This document shows positions 12,116 to 24,699 of a stretch of DNA of 64,000 nucleotides, piece after piece. The DNA lies in the NCBI GenBank assembly GCA_949152475.1, contig OX424567.1:29537402-29601401 (forward strand). The letters are read 5' to 3'. The position numbers were made by a program, and so were the translations under genes. The notes under the pieces were generated by a model. That model saw nothing but the letters and a program-made list of their open reading frames with translations. It was not told the DNA's origin and did not search any database. The stretch is from Terebella lapidaria (taxonomy: Eukaryota; Annelida; Polychaeta; Terebellida; Terebellidae). Position 1 is the stretch's first letter. The number at the start of each line of letters is the position of its first letter.

Positions 12116-12590
12116 AATTATGTCAATTATGAACAGGTCAAGATCACTCCGAAAAATAAATTAGTTTTTTTACACTGTCACTTATCAGTCACTGTACGCA
12201 CGTACTGGAAATGTTTGGAAGTGAAGGTGAAGGTGGCTGGTGTTTCTCACATTACCGATGCACTATGACTTTTGCACTTACATGCAGCAAACCGACAAAA
12301 TAACTAAAACGAACTTTCTCCCAAATGGTGACAATAATACTTCGGTAACATGGCGTATTCCACAAGCTATAAATCGTCCTCAATTGTAATTGCTATGTTT
12401 GTTATTGACAACCCTATCGGCTTTATATTTAAAACATAGCACCATGGGTGATGTAACTTACCCGCAGATTTATGATCAAGCGTGCTTTTGAGCTTCACTG
12501 AAGGTAGTCTGAGGTCAAGCTCAAGGTCACGAACAGATACAACTGTGAACATTTATGATACCACATATGCCCATAATACAACCATAACTT

Positions 12591-12633
12591 ATGACTACAG
12601 ATACATCTTATCATAAGATGTATCTGTAGTCAT
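12591..12633. repeat. Perfect 43-bp palindrome (copy 2)
   Basis: Identical to 4906-4948. Confidence 0.9.
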
Positions 12634-12975
12634 TTTGTTTGCACAGACCAATTTACACATTTCACGCTATAAATGCGATTTATCACTCATCTGAAGGTCA
12701 AGTTCAAGGGCATCAGATGATTCAACATATATGACTTCGTAAATGCTGTAATACAAACCTAAGCCCTCTCTACATGCGTTTTGTCTGCAGAGGCCAATTT
12801 ACATAGTTCACGTCAATCTTTACCTTGAGATTTATCACTTTTAAGGTCAACTTCAAGGTCATAAAAAGATCCAACTTATATCATTCCTATATTGTCACAA
12901 TACAAAATATAAGCACTATTTACATGCGTTTTGTCTACGGGGACCAATTCACATATTTCAAGTTAGATATGACAT

Positions 12976-14845
12976 TGAGACTTCAGGCGAAATACATCGT
13001 TTACAGTAGATCCATCATGTATACGATACGTGGCTTCCTATTTGCTCATAATGCATTCCTAATTTGTATCCACAAGCATTATTTCTCCAGTAGCCAATTA
13101 GAGCACTGCAGCCTATTTTTGGCCTTTTGGGTCTAAATTTCCGACCGTTCGAGCGATTCAAGGTCTATCTTTATACCCGTTACAAAAATAGCATGCTTGT
13201 ACAGAATTAGGAAAAACAAATTATCACGTCAATTTTGAATAAATTATGTTTTTAATAAAGTCTGAAATTGTGTTAAATTGGTCATTATCGGCACTAAATT
13301 GGCCAAACACGATTCTAACAATTTTTGTTTTATAAAACGTCTTTAAATATCGGCCCACAGTGTGCTTTGGTAAATGAATTATTACCAAAAAAAAAAAACA
13401 TCACAGACCGGACAGGCGACGAAAAACCATGGCAATAGCTGGCCGGTAAGCTAATGAAGGGGAACGATTAGCGCTTCGAATTGGCATAATAATACATCAA
13501 AAACAACATTTTGATTTGTAATCTCATTTATCTGGTACAATATGCCTGTTTAAACAACCGATAACAGGCTGGTATAAGTTGAACATACTACCGTACGTAT
13601 CAGAATCATAACACATTTGCCATTGATAAACCATCTATACTGTATGTACATCACGTTTATGCAAGATAAGTTTGTTTAAAGATAACAAACTTATATATGA
13701 ACACGAAGAACATAATATACTAAATATACCATGTCCTATATTTGGTGTGAATTCATCACTTTTTCTCTCGAATTTTTGTAGTATATGGAGTATAAACGTC
13801 AGCGAATAGAATTATAGTCACAAAATTTCATATCCGTCAACACCAATTAAAGATGTCTGCTACTTCGCTAACATAGTACAAAAATAAACACAATGCTGAC
13901 GGACATGAAATATTGGGTCGAACAAAAGCCTAAAAGCTTTTGTATGACAGATTTGTGGCGATAACTCTATTGCAGTTAATCAGAGATAAATACATTTTTT
14001 ACACGGAAGATCACTCAAGGGCCTAAAAGCCATTGCATTTAAATGATAAATTAAACCATTCTATATCAGCATACTTCACAAAAACATGCGTTATAACAAA
14101 GCCTGTTCGTAAAAAACAGATTTTATAAACAAGTATATCATATGAAGAATATGTGAATAGTGAAATAAGTTAAATTAACAGTACACACATACGTCGATTT
14201 CATGCAATTCAGGGCAACCAAATATATCTACTTTCTAGTAGTTCTCAAATGTAAAGAGTCAAGTCAGAATTTTGAAGTACACGTGAAAAAAATAATTTTG
14301 AGATGATACCAATAAGAACTAATAGTTGTAAATATTTTCAGATGCATCATTCAAATACTAGTACTCTCATTCTGAATTCTAGCATTCAGTCTCTTGTATA
14401 TATATGTCAGTCTCTTGTATATACCTACATACTATCACATTTGATCATCGCTCCAACAATAAACCGATTTGCACACAGGACATGAGGTCACACAGTTTAG
14501 GGCATGAACACCTCTGTTACAAGTTTACATTATGAACAGTGAACATCTTTGTTAGTAAAGCACCGCGACCACTCATGAAATAAACTAAACAACTTCTTCT
14601 TCAGACAATCGTACGCTACATCTCAATCACCAACCGAAAAAAACCCCAAAAACAAAATCCACACTTCAACTTGAGCAAGATACATTTGTTGATACCCCTA
14701 TAAGGGCCAAATAAATGTACCCCTATAAGGGCAAAACACAACATCAAATAAAACAGGCCATATAAAACATATAATATACAATCTACCTAAGTTGTGTAAA
14801 TGGAATAAAAAGAAAGCAACTGTCATTTCATTTCACCAAGTGATT
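12976..14845. other. Non-coding AT-rich stretch, no gene seen
   Basis: Duplicate of 5291-7174. It differs by scattered substitutions and small indels, for example a shorter run near 13570. No feature was recognised. Confidence 0.4.
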
Positions 14846-15580
14846 TTATGCAGTGTAACTAGGTGCCGTGATGCTCCCCTCAGAACATATCCCGTCTTCA
14901 GGAGAGGTCTCGCTGTAGGCGGGTGGCTCCATGCAGTACGGAGGCGGGACAAAGACCGACTCGCCGGGGAAAGCTGATCCCGACCACATCTGCGAGTTGG
15001 CGTCCGTCGCCGGCGGAGCCTCCGCAGGATCGGTCTCTCCTATCTCCGGCACGGGGAGGCTCTCAGGGACACCCGACTCAGATCTAGGTCTGCCTATGGG
15101 CGTGGCGTTGTTGCCTTGGTTACCAGTGGCGGGGGCGGGGGCGCGGGCGATGACGGGATGTTGGAAGCTGATGGCGTAGGCCGGCGGGGCTGGAAGGACG
15201 ACGTTCCTGTCCTGACCCCGGCCTGGAGATCGACGGTTTCCGCACTCCGCGTCCTCGGCGCTCTGGTTCGACGACATGCTCAAAGTCCTGATCTTCTTCA
15301 TGACCTGCGAATGGAGACAATAGAAAATGCCATCACGGGTAAAATACCTTGTTACATGTTTGAAGAGTAATTGTAGGCTACACCACTACGTCTTTGTGGA
15401 TTTAAAAGGAGCAAAAACGGGTAACTTGCATTCCAACAAAAAGCATGTGCTGTACCCAAAGACTCACCTTTTTGTAGCCGAAGCATTTAGCGACAAATGC
15501 CACGATTGAGATCAGGATGATTCCAATAGCGGCGATGACTATGAAAATCCAGAATTCCATGTCTATGGCTGTGTCGAACC
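14846..15580 (-). CDS. PPxY-tailed single-pass membrane protein, last two exons (copy 2)
   Basis: Exons 15580..15468 and 15304..14846, with the same splice sites, phases, transmembrane helix and PPAY / PPPY / PPAY tail as the copy at 7175. It differs by a few amino acids (for example TATDMEF becomes TAIDMEF, and VFDPPPY becomes VFVPPPY), with no stop or frameshift. This copy is nearer to the unique sequence on its 5' side, so if the gene's first exons lie beyond 16056 they would meet this copy first. The copy at 7175 would then be a spare set of terminal exons. The 5' exons were not identified. Confidence 0.7.
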
Positions 15581-16056
15581 CTGGAACACAGCGTGTTTCT
15601 CGCGAAGAGCAGCCCTCGATTTACGCCCCTTGAATGTTTGACGACAGTCTGGCACATTGGACCGGACAGACGGTTTGTTGCTATGGAAACACTCGGGAAA
15701 ATCGGCGGGTTCCTCTAGACGGGAACCCGAGAAGTCAATTAGCAGTAAGATTGAGGGTAGTATGATGAACCTCTCTTCCTTCTTGAATTTCTGTTTTTGA
15801 AAAGAAAAAGAAAAGGGAAAGAAAAAGAATATTATGATAATCAACGGCTTTGCATGGTTACTGTTCATTATTGTTAACAATAACTAACGTCCGCGAGACT
15901 ATAAAACCAAGGATCCTACCACGATGTGGTACGATCCTGGACAAAACATTGCAAAATACCTTAGGCCACACCACTATAATACGCCATACAGTTATATTCG
16001 GATGTATAGGCTAGGACTACAGTATGAAACAGGTGTTCAAGGGTTATTACCTTTTG

Positions 16057-18890
16057 ACGGTTCACAGCGTGGTTTTAAACACTATTGCGCAACAAACAGA
16101 ACGGTGGTTGAATCGCCCCCTCTTTCTACAATTTTTGCCGAGGGCGTCGAGACAGTCCTGAAATAGAGATATCGCCTGACTATAATTCTAGGCCAGGGCA
16201 ATATGTGGGATCTTCGTACTGCATATTTTAAATGAATGTAAATTTGACTGAATTCCTTCGTTCAAACGATTGCAAAATTTTGAAAATTTGCGGTTACTTT
16301 TCTGTCCGTTATCATAAAACATTATTCGCATAATTCCAGCAGGCCTTAATATATTTTTCCCGCAAACAGAAACAAAAAAGTCAGGGAAAAACGAACAATG
16401 GTTGTGGCAAATAATCAGATTCAACATAATCCCAATTATAAAATATTAAATATCCCAATTTTAGTGTTCACTTACCGCAAAACTGAACTTCAATAAATCT
16501 TTGATTAACCAATTACATCCTGAATTAAATAGGTCAAATTAGTTTTCCTGTTTTTCACTCTTTGTAAAATTTTCCTGTTTCTACAGCTAGTGACCGCACT
16601 GTTCCTTGTCTATGCGCAATAGAGTTGAGCTCAGCGCTTTGGTGGACTTTTATAAGGATTTTCAGGAAAATTTCCCAGCGCATGCGCACTAGGAGGTTTT
16701 GTAGCCATTTTGTATCAAAGATTAGTATGAATAATGTGACAAATTGGCTCCACACTTGACTTTGTTGTCGGTGTTTTGCAAAGTTGCATTCATTTGCATG
16801 CAATCTGCATGGGACTTGACCCCCCACACCCCCATTATACCCATGAACACCACTCGAAAAGTAACGATGTACACTAGAAAGTCCCCCAAATCAAGGGCTT
16901 TCCACATTGTTGCACGCCTTGACTTAGCAGAGTATTCAATGACGTTGCGCAGTCAATGATGTTTTTATCTGATCTTCAAGGACTTTGTTTATCACTAACA
17001 AAACATTACTACTGCTTGGCATCCAAAATCAAGGCCTGTCTCTTTGGGCTCAAGATAACCACGAGAGAGACTTCAACCGACGATTGTTCGATACAAACAA
17101 TTGTACTTATCGTTCGTAGAATTGCAGCAAAAATCTGGGACTTGTTTGTTTTCGGGCTTGGTTCAATGTGGACGCAGCACCTCCTTATCACCATAAAAGG
17201 CATGCATGAACCCAAATCAAGGATGGATTAACAATGGTGTACCGTATTTTGTTACATTGTATATAACCTTTCGACTGAATGAATCACAATCGATTGTTGA
17301 CAAAGTGGCTAGCTGACTTGTATAATCTTTATCAACACACTCTCCTCTACAGGATGTTGGTAGTAGAATCTTGAACTTTTTTTATGGAAAAAACCCCCGA
17401 AACCCGACCACTCAACGTGTTCCCGCCACAAGAGTCATTAACACTTTCTCATATTTTATCAGTTATACTATTATTGGATATGAGTGATATTGAAGTTTAA
17501 AAAAATTACTCCGATAAATTAAAAATTCTATACAGACCACAATAATCGTTTGATAAAAGTTCACCCCCCCCCCCCGGATGAATACGAGATATTGTCTATA
17601 AATATCTTGGGAGATTGATAATTGCATTAGTGAGGAGTGTTTACATGAAACTAGTGTCTTCCTGGTTTGTTCATCAATAGGCAATTAATGATAACACACT
17701 TATCATATCACAACCAGTCCTATTAAGCACTTGCCAGTAATTATAATGACAATGTGAGATAAAAATAATAAAAGTTGTATCGCTATATATAGCAATAAAA
17801 GAGACAACTTATCGATAACGATTGTGTGAATGAGGAAGAATTGTTTTGCATAAGCGATTATAAGATTATCCGATTATATATTCGGTCTATCACGAATGAA
17901 CGCTGATCCGGCACAACGTGTAGGGTTGAATATCCATAACTCATATATTGTAATACTGTGTAATTTATGAACAACAAGCTAGAACACTATAGGACACACG
18001 TATAAATTTGGAAGGTGTGTGTTGAAAGACAATATATTCAGTAAAATGAGTTAGTACAATTCAATAAAGAACAACATTCAATAAAGTCCACATTTGCACC
18101 CAAATTGGTGATCACCACACTCACTTTTTCAAAAGTACATTTTCCTAAGAAGTATTTTTTTCTCAAGGCAATACACATAGTTGCTTTTTTTTGACGACGA
18201 ATCTTTACGACCTTTATTTTACTGTCAGTGTACGAAGGCCAATGTCCTCAAGAGCAAACGGCCTGTGACACGACTTTTTGAAATATTTTACGATCTTCAA
18301 GGAAAAATTAAATAAGATTGCTCAGCCAGTGTCCTATATTTCCGCTCGGGCTGGTCTGAGTAACAAACGGGTTCTAAAAACAGTTATGAAACTGTAAAGC
18401 CTCATCCCATCTACAGATCTAATTGTGAAAACTCGTGATAATATCAAACATTTTGGCTTTTGTACAAATTCACCCTTCTTGAGCGTCTAGGATGCCCTCT
18501 TTAAATATTATAATCCATATATTTATATAGCAACTATGAAGAATAAATCCAATTTTCCACTTATAGATTAATGCCATACTGATAATCACTATAATCTTCA
18601 TGCAATATATACTAAAATGTTTCAATTAAGGTTCTCGCACGGCTCCCTTCACAACACCTGTACTATCGTTTTCTAACTCGTTTGCACCATGTTTTGTTAA
18701 TATCATTGCGATGCTAAATGATATCGTGTATGCCAATGAACATTGGCATATACATGAACAATTAACATTGGCATATTTCAGCTGAGGGTCAAACGAAATT
18801 TTTCTAATAAATTTTCTCTACCATATATCCCAAATATTATTTTCAATGGCACAAAACAGATAGTGACTTGATTTCAGAAAAAAAAAAACA
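16057..18890. other. Unique stretch without recognised gene
   Basis: Only short random reading frames are present on either strand. There is a C13 run at 17565-17577 and otherwise AT-rich unique sequence. It could contain introns or the unseen 5' exons of the PPxY gene, but nothing supports a specific exon. Confidence 0.4.
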
Positions 18891-18904
18891 TTTCTATGAC
18901 CCGT

Positions 18905-19030
18905 CAAAAAATGTTCGTCAAAGCAATTTCTGAAAGATTCGCCAGTAAACTTTGAAGATAGAAACGTGGACGAACGGACGGACGCAAAGCCATGCCAATA
19001 GATAATGAACCAAAAGTTCGGTAACCTGAA
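18905..19030 (-). repeat. Decayed fragment of the GTCCGTCC / GGTTACCGGAC repeat family
   Basis: Read on the minus strand, this gives GGTTACCGAACTTTTGGTTC, then CTATTGGCATGG and GCGTCCGTCCGTTCGTCC, and then CTTCAAAGTT. This matches the start of the element at 23170-23300 in the same order. A homopolymer C run (19070-19082) follows on the plus strand. Confidence 0.7.
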
Positions 19031-19099
19031 CAGGCTCTGGCTTCTGGGGCCTTTGTGCGGGCTGAGGACCCCCCCCCCCCCTGCCGCATTGGGCCCCTC

Positions 19100-20279
19100 C
19101 ATTTAATACCTGGATCTGCCCATGAAACGACTTATGAAAAGTAGAGTATAGAAACTCAATAAAACTATACGAGAAGTGGTTGACACCACTTGCATGACTT
19201 GTGACTTGTATGGTGAATTTTTGGTTGTGTACACATGGATAGACTACATGTTCACTATGCGACAGTACTCCACCCATAATGAAAAAGCTTTACAATGGCT
19301 ATTTTGCTCACGAATATACAATTTATACGCCTGTTTTTTTGCTTTAGTTAATATTCATAATTATGTGGTTTACAGGAACATGTCCAAACAGGCGCATATA
19401 TAATCATAAAAAAATACAACGCACATTTCACATGTGATTTGAGATGTCTCCCTTTGAATCCCAGTTAATTAATACTCACCAATTTCGCCCGGTTCACCAA
19501 CATCGCTTTACTCCGTAATATGTCAGTCGGTTTGTTGTCGAAAAGTTTCTCCAACACGGAAATTTGCTAGCTTTATCGTCGCAATACTTTTGAGCAACGC
19601 TTATACATCTATATGTAACACGGGTGTTATAAATATTTATATGTCTGGTTTTCTGTTGTTTGTACACTTCCGTGGACCCATCTAACCGTGTGCCCCTACA
19701 TAAGTTATTTATCGACCCACACTGGCCAAGCTGAACTAAGTGGGCCACTGTGTTCTCCATTCACACATGGCCGACCTGCCCAAAATAGCTATGCATATCA
19801 CAGAGAACATTCATAGATATAGGTAAATCGTAAACAAGCATTAATCGCATGTACATTGATGTGCTTGTCGATTTTATAACAAATATTCACCAAAAGTTGA
19901 TTCCAATATCACCGTGTTGCCTTTCATGACAACATAGTAGTCTTACACTTTCTTTTGATTGGTTTCAAAGTTTGTTCAAAGCAAATATAATAGTCTTGAA
20001 AAAATAAAACTGATTACACACTGATTGTTTATATGTAATTATATGAATCGCGCGCTAACATAACTACTGATAATTACATACATATTTCATTATCATAGTT
20101 GTTATACCAGTAAACATCATGAAGCTTTTAGTCGTATATACCATGCCTATGTTGTTGTCAAGTCTTACGAAAACAGAATGAAAGAAAGATAGAGTTGAAT
20201 TTTTTACTGTCCGACACATGACATCACGACACACAGGTAAATAAGGAGTCCTGTCCTCAACAAAAAAATTGAGTTAATT
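19100..20279. other. No gene recognised
   Basis: AT-rich unique sequence. A minus-strand reading frame at 19494-19760 has six cysteines but no signal peptide and no family resemblance. A good donor (GGTGAGTAT) follows it near 19478, in another frame. Confidence 0.35.
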
Positions 20280-20284
20280 TTTTC

Positions 20285-20755
20285 CCATATGTATGAGATA
20301 GTAAATCATATGTATAAAAAACTTATCTCATACGTAGAAATGCAAATACATACGTAGGGGATACTGTACTGAGTCATACATATGTGGTACTAATGAATAG
20401 TATAAGATACTAACTCATACGTATGGTATACTAACACATACGTATGGTATACCAATCATACGAGATACTCAAATTTCCATATACCCAAGTCCGATATGGA
20501 AGTAGATGTAATGGCTTCTTCCTCCATTTTTTCCCTCGGTCTTCTTGCTTTTTTTACGCTCTGCATGAAAATGTCATCTCGTGTACACATATATCTACTA
20601 AAATGAAATATCTCCTACGTCTGAGTTAGTATTTCATACGTATAAAAAAATATCTCATACGTAGGCCCTATGTGTTTTATGACTTATTATCTCATGAGTA
20701 TGACTTACTTTCTTACATGTATGAATTGGTATCTCATCGTATGAGTTGAAAAAAA
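20285..20755. repeat. TACGTATGAG-rich inverted repeat cluster
   Basis: Repeated ATACGTATGAGATA / TATCTCATACGTA motifs occur in both orientations (about 20285-20470 and 20600-20755), separated by unrelated sequence. The cluster looks like decayed ends of an AT-rich foldback element. Confidence 0.55.
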
Positions 20756-21099
20756 ACTCTTCACGTTTTATGGAACGAACGAGGCGCCATATGTAAAAGC
20801 ACATGTCAACATCGTAGTGCGCATTGAAAGTACACCAACCACGAAGTGAGTCATGGGGTCACCAGGTCAACTCAGAGCTCGGTACAGAAGATAAGACTAC
20901 ACATTGTATAGTATCTACAACACAGTACACAACCCCACTTCTTTCATAATTACTCTGCTCAAAAGCAAAATACAGCACCGAGGTTTTTGTAGCTACTCGG
21001 AATTTTCATAGGTATCCATTTCTTCAGAGGAAAAGCATCATACTCCAAGCTCGGACTTGAGGCAACCCTAATTTCTATCTTCAAGCATTATGGCCCAAA

Positions 21100-21960
21100 G
21101 ACCGATTTACACAATTCCATCTATATGTAACATCTTACACTCATGGTCATGTGTCGAATTCAATTTCACCAAATACACACTAGCATATAATTTTGGAATG
21201 GTTCATTTTCAGCTGTTTTTTTTTTGCATCCAAGACCTGATGTCCCTGATTCAGATTTCCATGGACCCTGTCTCAGCAGGCAGAGATGCATCCCTGAAAT
21301 CAGGTCAGTGTGAGCTGATTTTAGGTTTTGGAAGATGACAGTGGGGTAATTGGTGAACCTATGGGACCTAGACAAGATTTCAGTGAACACCTAGATCCAG
21401 TTAGAGGCGCTGAGATTCAATGAGATTGACGATGACACGCTGTGAGCGGCCAGCAAGATATGGTGCCAGCCATGTAGCGTGACCTTGTTACATCATACAA
21501 TGCACGATGATAGACTGTGACAAAACTCGAGCTGACTCATTTTGATAAATGGAGTTTCAGTTTCAATCTCCTGACCTTTTCTCCGACTAACAGTGCGGCA
21601 GAGGATAATTGATCGAAGAGTACCCTCTTCCATGAGCTTGGGAACATAATTGAAGTTCGGGAATTGGTCTGTAGTTGTGAGGTATAGGGTCGAATTTGGT
21701 CGTTTGGCATTCCAATGGAAACTTTCAAGATAAGAGAGATACGTCGATGATGTGACTCAGAATGGGCGAAATCTTTGAGAAGTTTTTTTGGGATTGGATT
21801 GTTGGCACTTGTTGAAGTTCTGAACTTGGCAACGAAGCGGCGGGCATCGCCTTCTGTGACAAGGTTGATTGCCGAGGAACGCATCTTTTTGATGCGAACA
21901 TGTATTTGTATAGCTGAATAAAAACCTCTGTCCTCCTGAGCTTGCAAGTATTTCATCAAT
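21100..21960 (-). mobile_element. Decayed LINE (CR1/L2-like) reverse transcriptase fragment
   Basis: Read on the minus strand, 21960-21540 encodes NPIPKKLLKDF, which corresponds to the LINE motif before the N-Y-R-P-I-S block. A shifted frame gives NYRPIPNFNYVPKLMEE, close to NYRPISNLPFLSKLLE. Further on, around 21460-21420, PYLAGRSQRVIVN matches the S-Y-L-x-x-R-x-Q-x-V motif, followed by a degenerate GVPQGS..LGP region near 21385-21340. The spacing between these blocks is too short, so an internal segment is missing. Frameshifts and stops show it is dead. Confidence 0.6.
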
Positions 21961-22619
21961 GATGAGAGGAATCCAAATTTATTCGCGAGTTCTTCGATCG
22001 AACTTGACGAAATGGAGATTTTCAGTTGAAAGTGGATTTTTTCCAGTTTTTATGCTGCTAGTGACAATATTTTTCAAAATCTGCGCTAGCATCAGAAATT
22101 CAGTATCCATGGATGAGATCATGTGGGGGTTGCTTCTCAGGATGTTGACGTAGGTGTTCGAGCTGTATGAAAATCTCTGATATTATCGTAAGTATTTTCA
22201 TGATGTCTCGATTTCCCGCCTTTCGCTAGACTTACTTGAACTCCTCATCAGACTATGGAACACGGGGTCTATCAATGGCCAGTCTGGTCCGCAGTTGGAG
22301 CATGTTTAGTAGATGCTCGAGCTTATTGCTGTATCTGTGATTCAGCGAGATAGCGGATGGTTGGAAATCCAAATGCCACTTCAGGGAGTTTGTGAATGCC
22401 ATTGAAGACTGAAGTTGAGTTCGTGATAGCAGACTTTACATGGATGAACAGTTACTCTGCGGACGTTAATATGTCAATGGACGAATGTGTTGTCCAAGTT
22501 GTTCAATCAAGAACGTATTAAACAATATACATGGTGTGCACTGAAACGCTTAATGATCTACATAATTTAACAAAATATAAACTGTACATGCACCAGACAT
22601 GGGGCGATTACAGGGTCAA

Positions 22620-22760
22620 TGTAATCAATTACGATTACGATTACTCACAAATTTGATGACTAAATTACGATTACATGCAAATATAGATGTAATCGAATTC
22701 AATTACGATTACTTATCCATTGTAACCATGATTACAATCATGATTACACTTTCCATATTA
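22620..22760. repeat. TAATTACGATTAC repeat cluster
   Basis: Several copies of TCAATTACGATTAC and its variants, some inverted (GTAATCG, ATGATTACAATCATGATTAC). Such clusters often mark ends of non-autonomous DNA elements, but no boundary is clear. Confidence 0.5.
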
Positions 22761-23216
22761 TATGTAGAGTGAAAACACAAGTAGGTGTCAGTGCTAACTA
22801 GTGATTGAGGAAAAAATATACCATCGAGAGAAAACTATCAAAGTAAGAAATATTTTTTGAGGAATTGCTTTGATATATCTGTTGGAAAAATATTAACAAA
22901 ACAAAAGCTGCTGTAATACAGCAAGGCTGAAGCCGACCCTGGAACCATACGCCGTGTTTATCGTATGTCATGACACTGAGATCATAGTACAGCAGCTAGG
23001 ATACTAATAACAACAAACACAACAGACTTTCCTTTGTTGGATGATTCTTCGCGTTTACACAATGGCAGTTTAATGAATGATCTGCCTAACAAGTTCTATT
23101 GGGTGTGAGGATGTGAGGAGTGGGAGCTACGGAAGCTCATATTCGCCACATAGAGGAGCACAAATTTTTAGGTTACCGGACCTTTGGTCCGATAACCTAT
23201 TGGCATGGCGTTGCGT

Positions 23217-23254
23217 CCGTCGTCCGTCCGTCCGTCCGTCCGTCCGTCCGTCCG
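23217..23254. repeat. (GTCC)n microsatellite
   Basis: About nine uninterrupted or nearly uninterrupted TCCG units inside the composite element. Confidence 0.85.
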
Positions 23255-23389
23255 GCGTTAACATTTTTATCTTTAAAGTTAACGATCGAATATTTCTGAA
23301 ATTTTGCACAAAAATGCCTAAAAATATTTTGAGAAGGAGGTATTTTTTTGTTTTTTGATTTTCGCATTTTTTTCAAAATGGCGGCCGTT

Positions 23390-24310
23390 TTTGTCGAAAA
23401 ACGCTCAATTTTGGACTTTGACGGCCATTTTCTCAAAAACTGTCTGATCAGTTTTGAGTTTTTGGTTTCAAAAGATTCCCCTCATATACCCCTGTGATAT
23501 GTATAAGTTTGGTTGCCCTAAATCTGCCGGTTTCCGTGTGGCGGCCATTTTGAATTTTTGGCGGGTCGGCGAAAAAAAAATTTTTCGCCCCAAATCGCAT
23601 TACTATCCATTTTGGGCCATTTCTAGGGCAGAAAAATTTTTTCACCCTTTGAAAAAAATTTTGGACTTAGAAAATTTTCGCCACTTTTTCCCTTCATAAT
23701 GGGAGCTGTCCGGACTGTACTCATAGAACGCTTGAAGATAGAGCTTAGAAATTGGCACTTTCAAATGGGAAGTCATATATGGCGACTTGTGTGGTGACCT
23801 TGAATTTGACCTTGGATGACCTTGAAAGGTCAAAACAGCCATTTTTGGGTCGAAAAACGCTCAAATTTGCACCTGGTCTGTATTTTCTCAAAAACTCTCT
23901 GATCAGTTTTGAGATTTTTGCTTATAAAGATTCCTCTTATATACCTCTGTGACGTGTATAAGTTTTGTTGCCCTTGAATCGCCGATCTCAGTGTGGCGGC
24001 CATTTTGAATTTTTGACGAGTCGGCGAAAAAAAATTTGTTCGCCCCAAATAACATTACTATCCATTTTGGGCCATTTCTAGGCAAAAAAAAATTTTCATC
24101 CTTTGAAAAAAATTTTGGACTTAGAAAATTTTCAGCACTTTTTTCCTTCATAATGGGAGCTGTCAGGACTGTACACATAGAACGCTTGAAGATAGAGCTT
24201 AGAAATTGGCACTTTCAAATGGGAAGTCATATATGGCGACTTGTGTGGTGACCTTGAATTTGACCTTGGATGACCTTGAAAGGTCAAAACAGCCATTTTG
24301 GGGTCAAAAA
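23390..24310. repeat. Two tandem 455-bp units
   Basis: GCGGCCATTTTGAATTTTTG at 23541 recurs at 23996. GGGAGCTGTC.GGACTGTAC near 23701 recurs near 24155. GTGGTGACCTTGAATTTGAC also recurs. Each unit carries TGACCTTGA motifs (23795-23803, 23817-23825, 24249-24257). Long A/T runs interrupt the units. Confidence 0.85.
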
Positions 24311-24699
24311 ATGCCCAGATTTGCCTTTGTAGATGAAATGCTTGCAGATAGAGCTCATGTTTGCATTATGAACATATAGGAAGACATATATGGCACAACT
24401 AATGATGGCCTTGAACTTGACGTCAGATGACCTTGAGTGCCAAATGTCTGACTTGGAATGTGTAAATTGACCTGAGCGGCCTAAACGATTCCACCCAACA
24501 TATAGAATATCAAATGCCGCACACATACAAGTAATGGGTACATCGAAGTTCATACGGATGACCTTGATTGGTAAATCCCAAGGTCATATGTTTACACTGC
24601 GAACCTTGATTGGTAAATCTCAAGGTCTGTTACCTGCCAATGCTGCCATGGCCAAACCAAAATTGTCCGGTAACCTATCTTAGCCTTTGGGCTAATTTT

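Larger units (their letters stand above)
8849..16056. repeat. Tandem segmental duplication, copy 2
   Basis: Second unit in direct orientation, offset 7813 at its start and about 7671 at the PPxY exons because of small length differences. It starts abruptly inside the DIRS element and ends at CTTTTG (16051-16056), after which unique sequence begins. Only scattered substitutions separate it from copy 1 by eye, so it is recent, or it is an allele kept in the assembly. Confidence 0.9.

Noticed and set aside
17565-17577. C-homopolymer runs (also 19070-19082) and a G run near 25221-25234
   Set aside because: Simple homopolymers prone to sequencing error; no structure around them beyond a repeat end.
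19494-19760. Cysteine-containing minus-strand frame as a missing ectodomain exon of the PPxY gene
   Set aside because: No signal peptide, no family similarity, and the nearby good donor is in a different frame.
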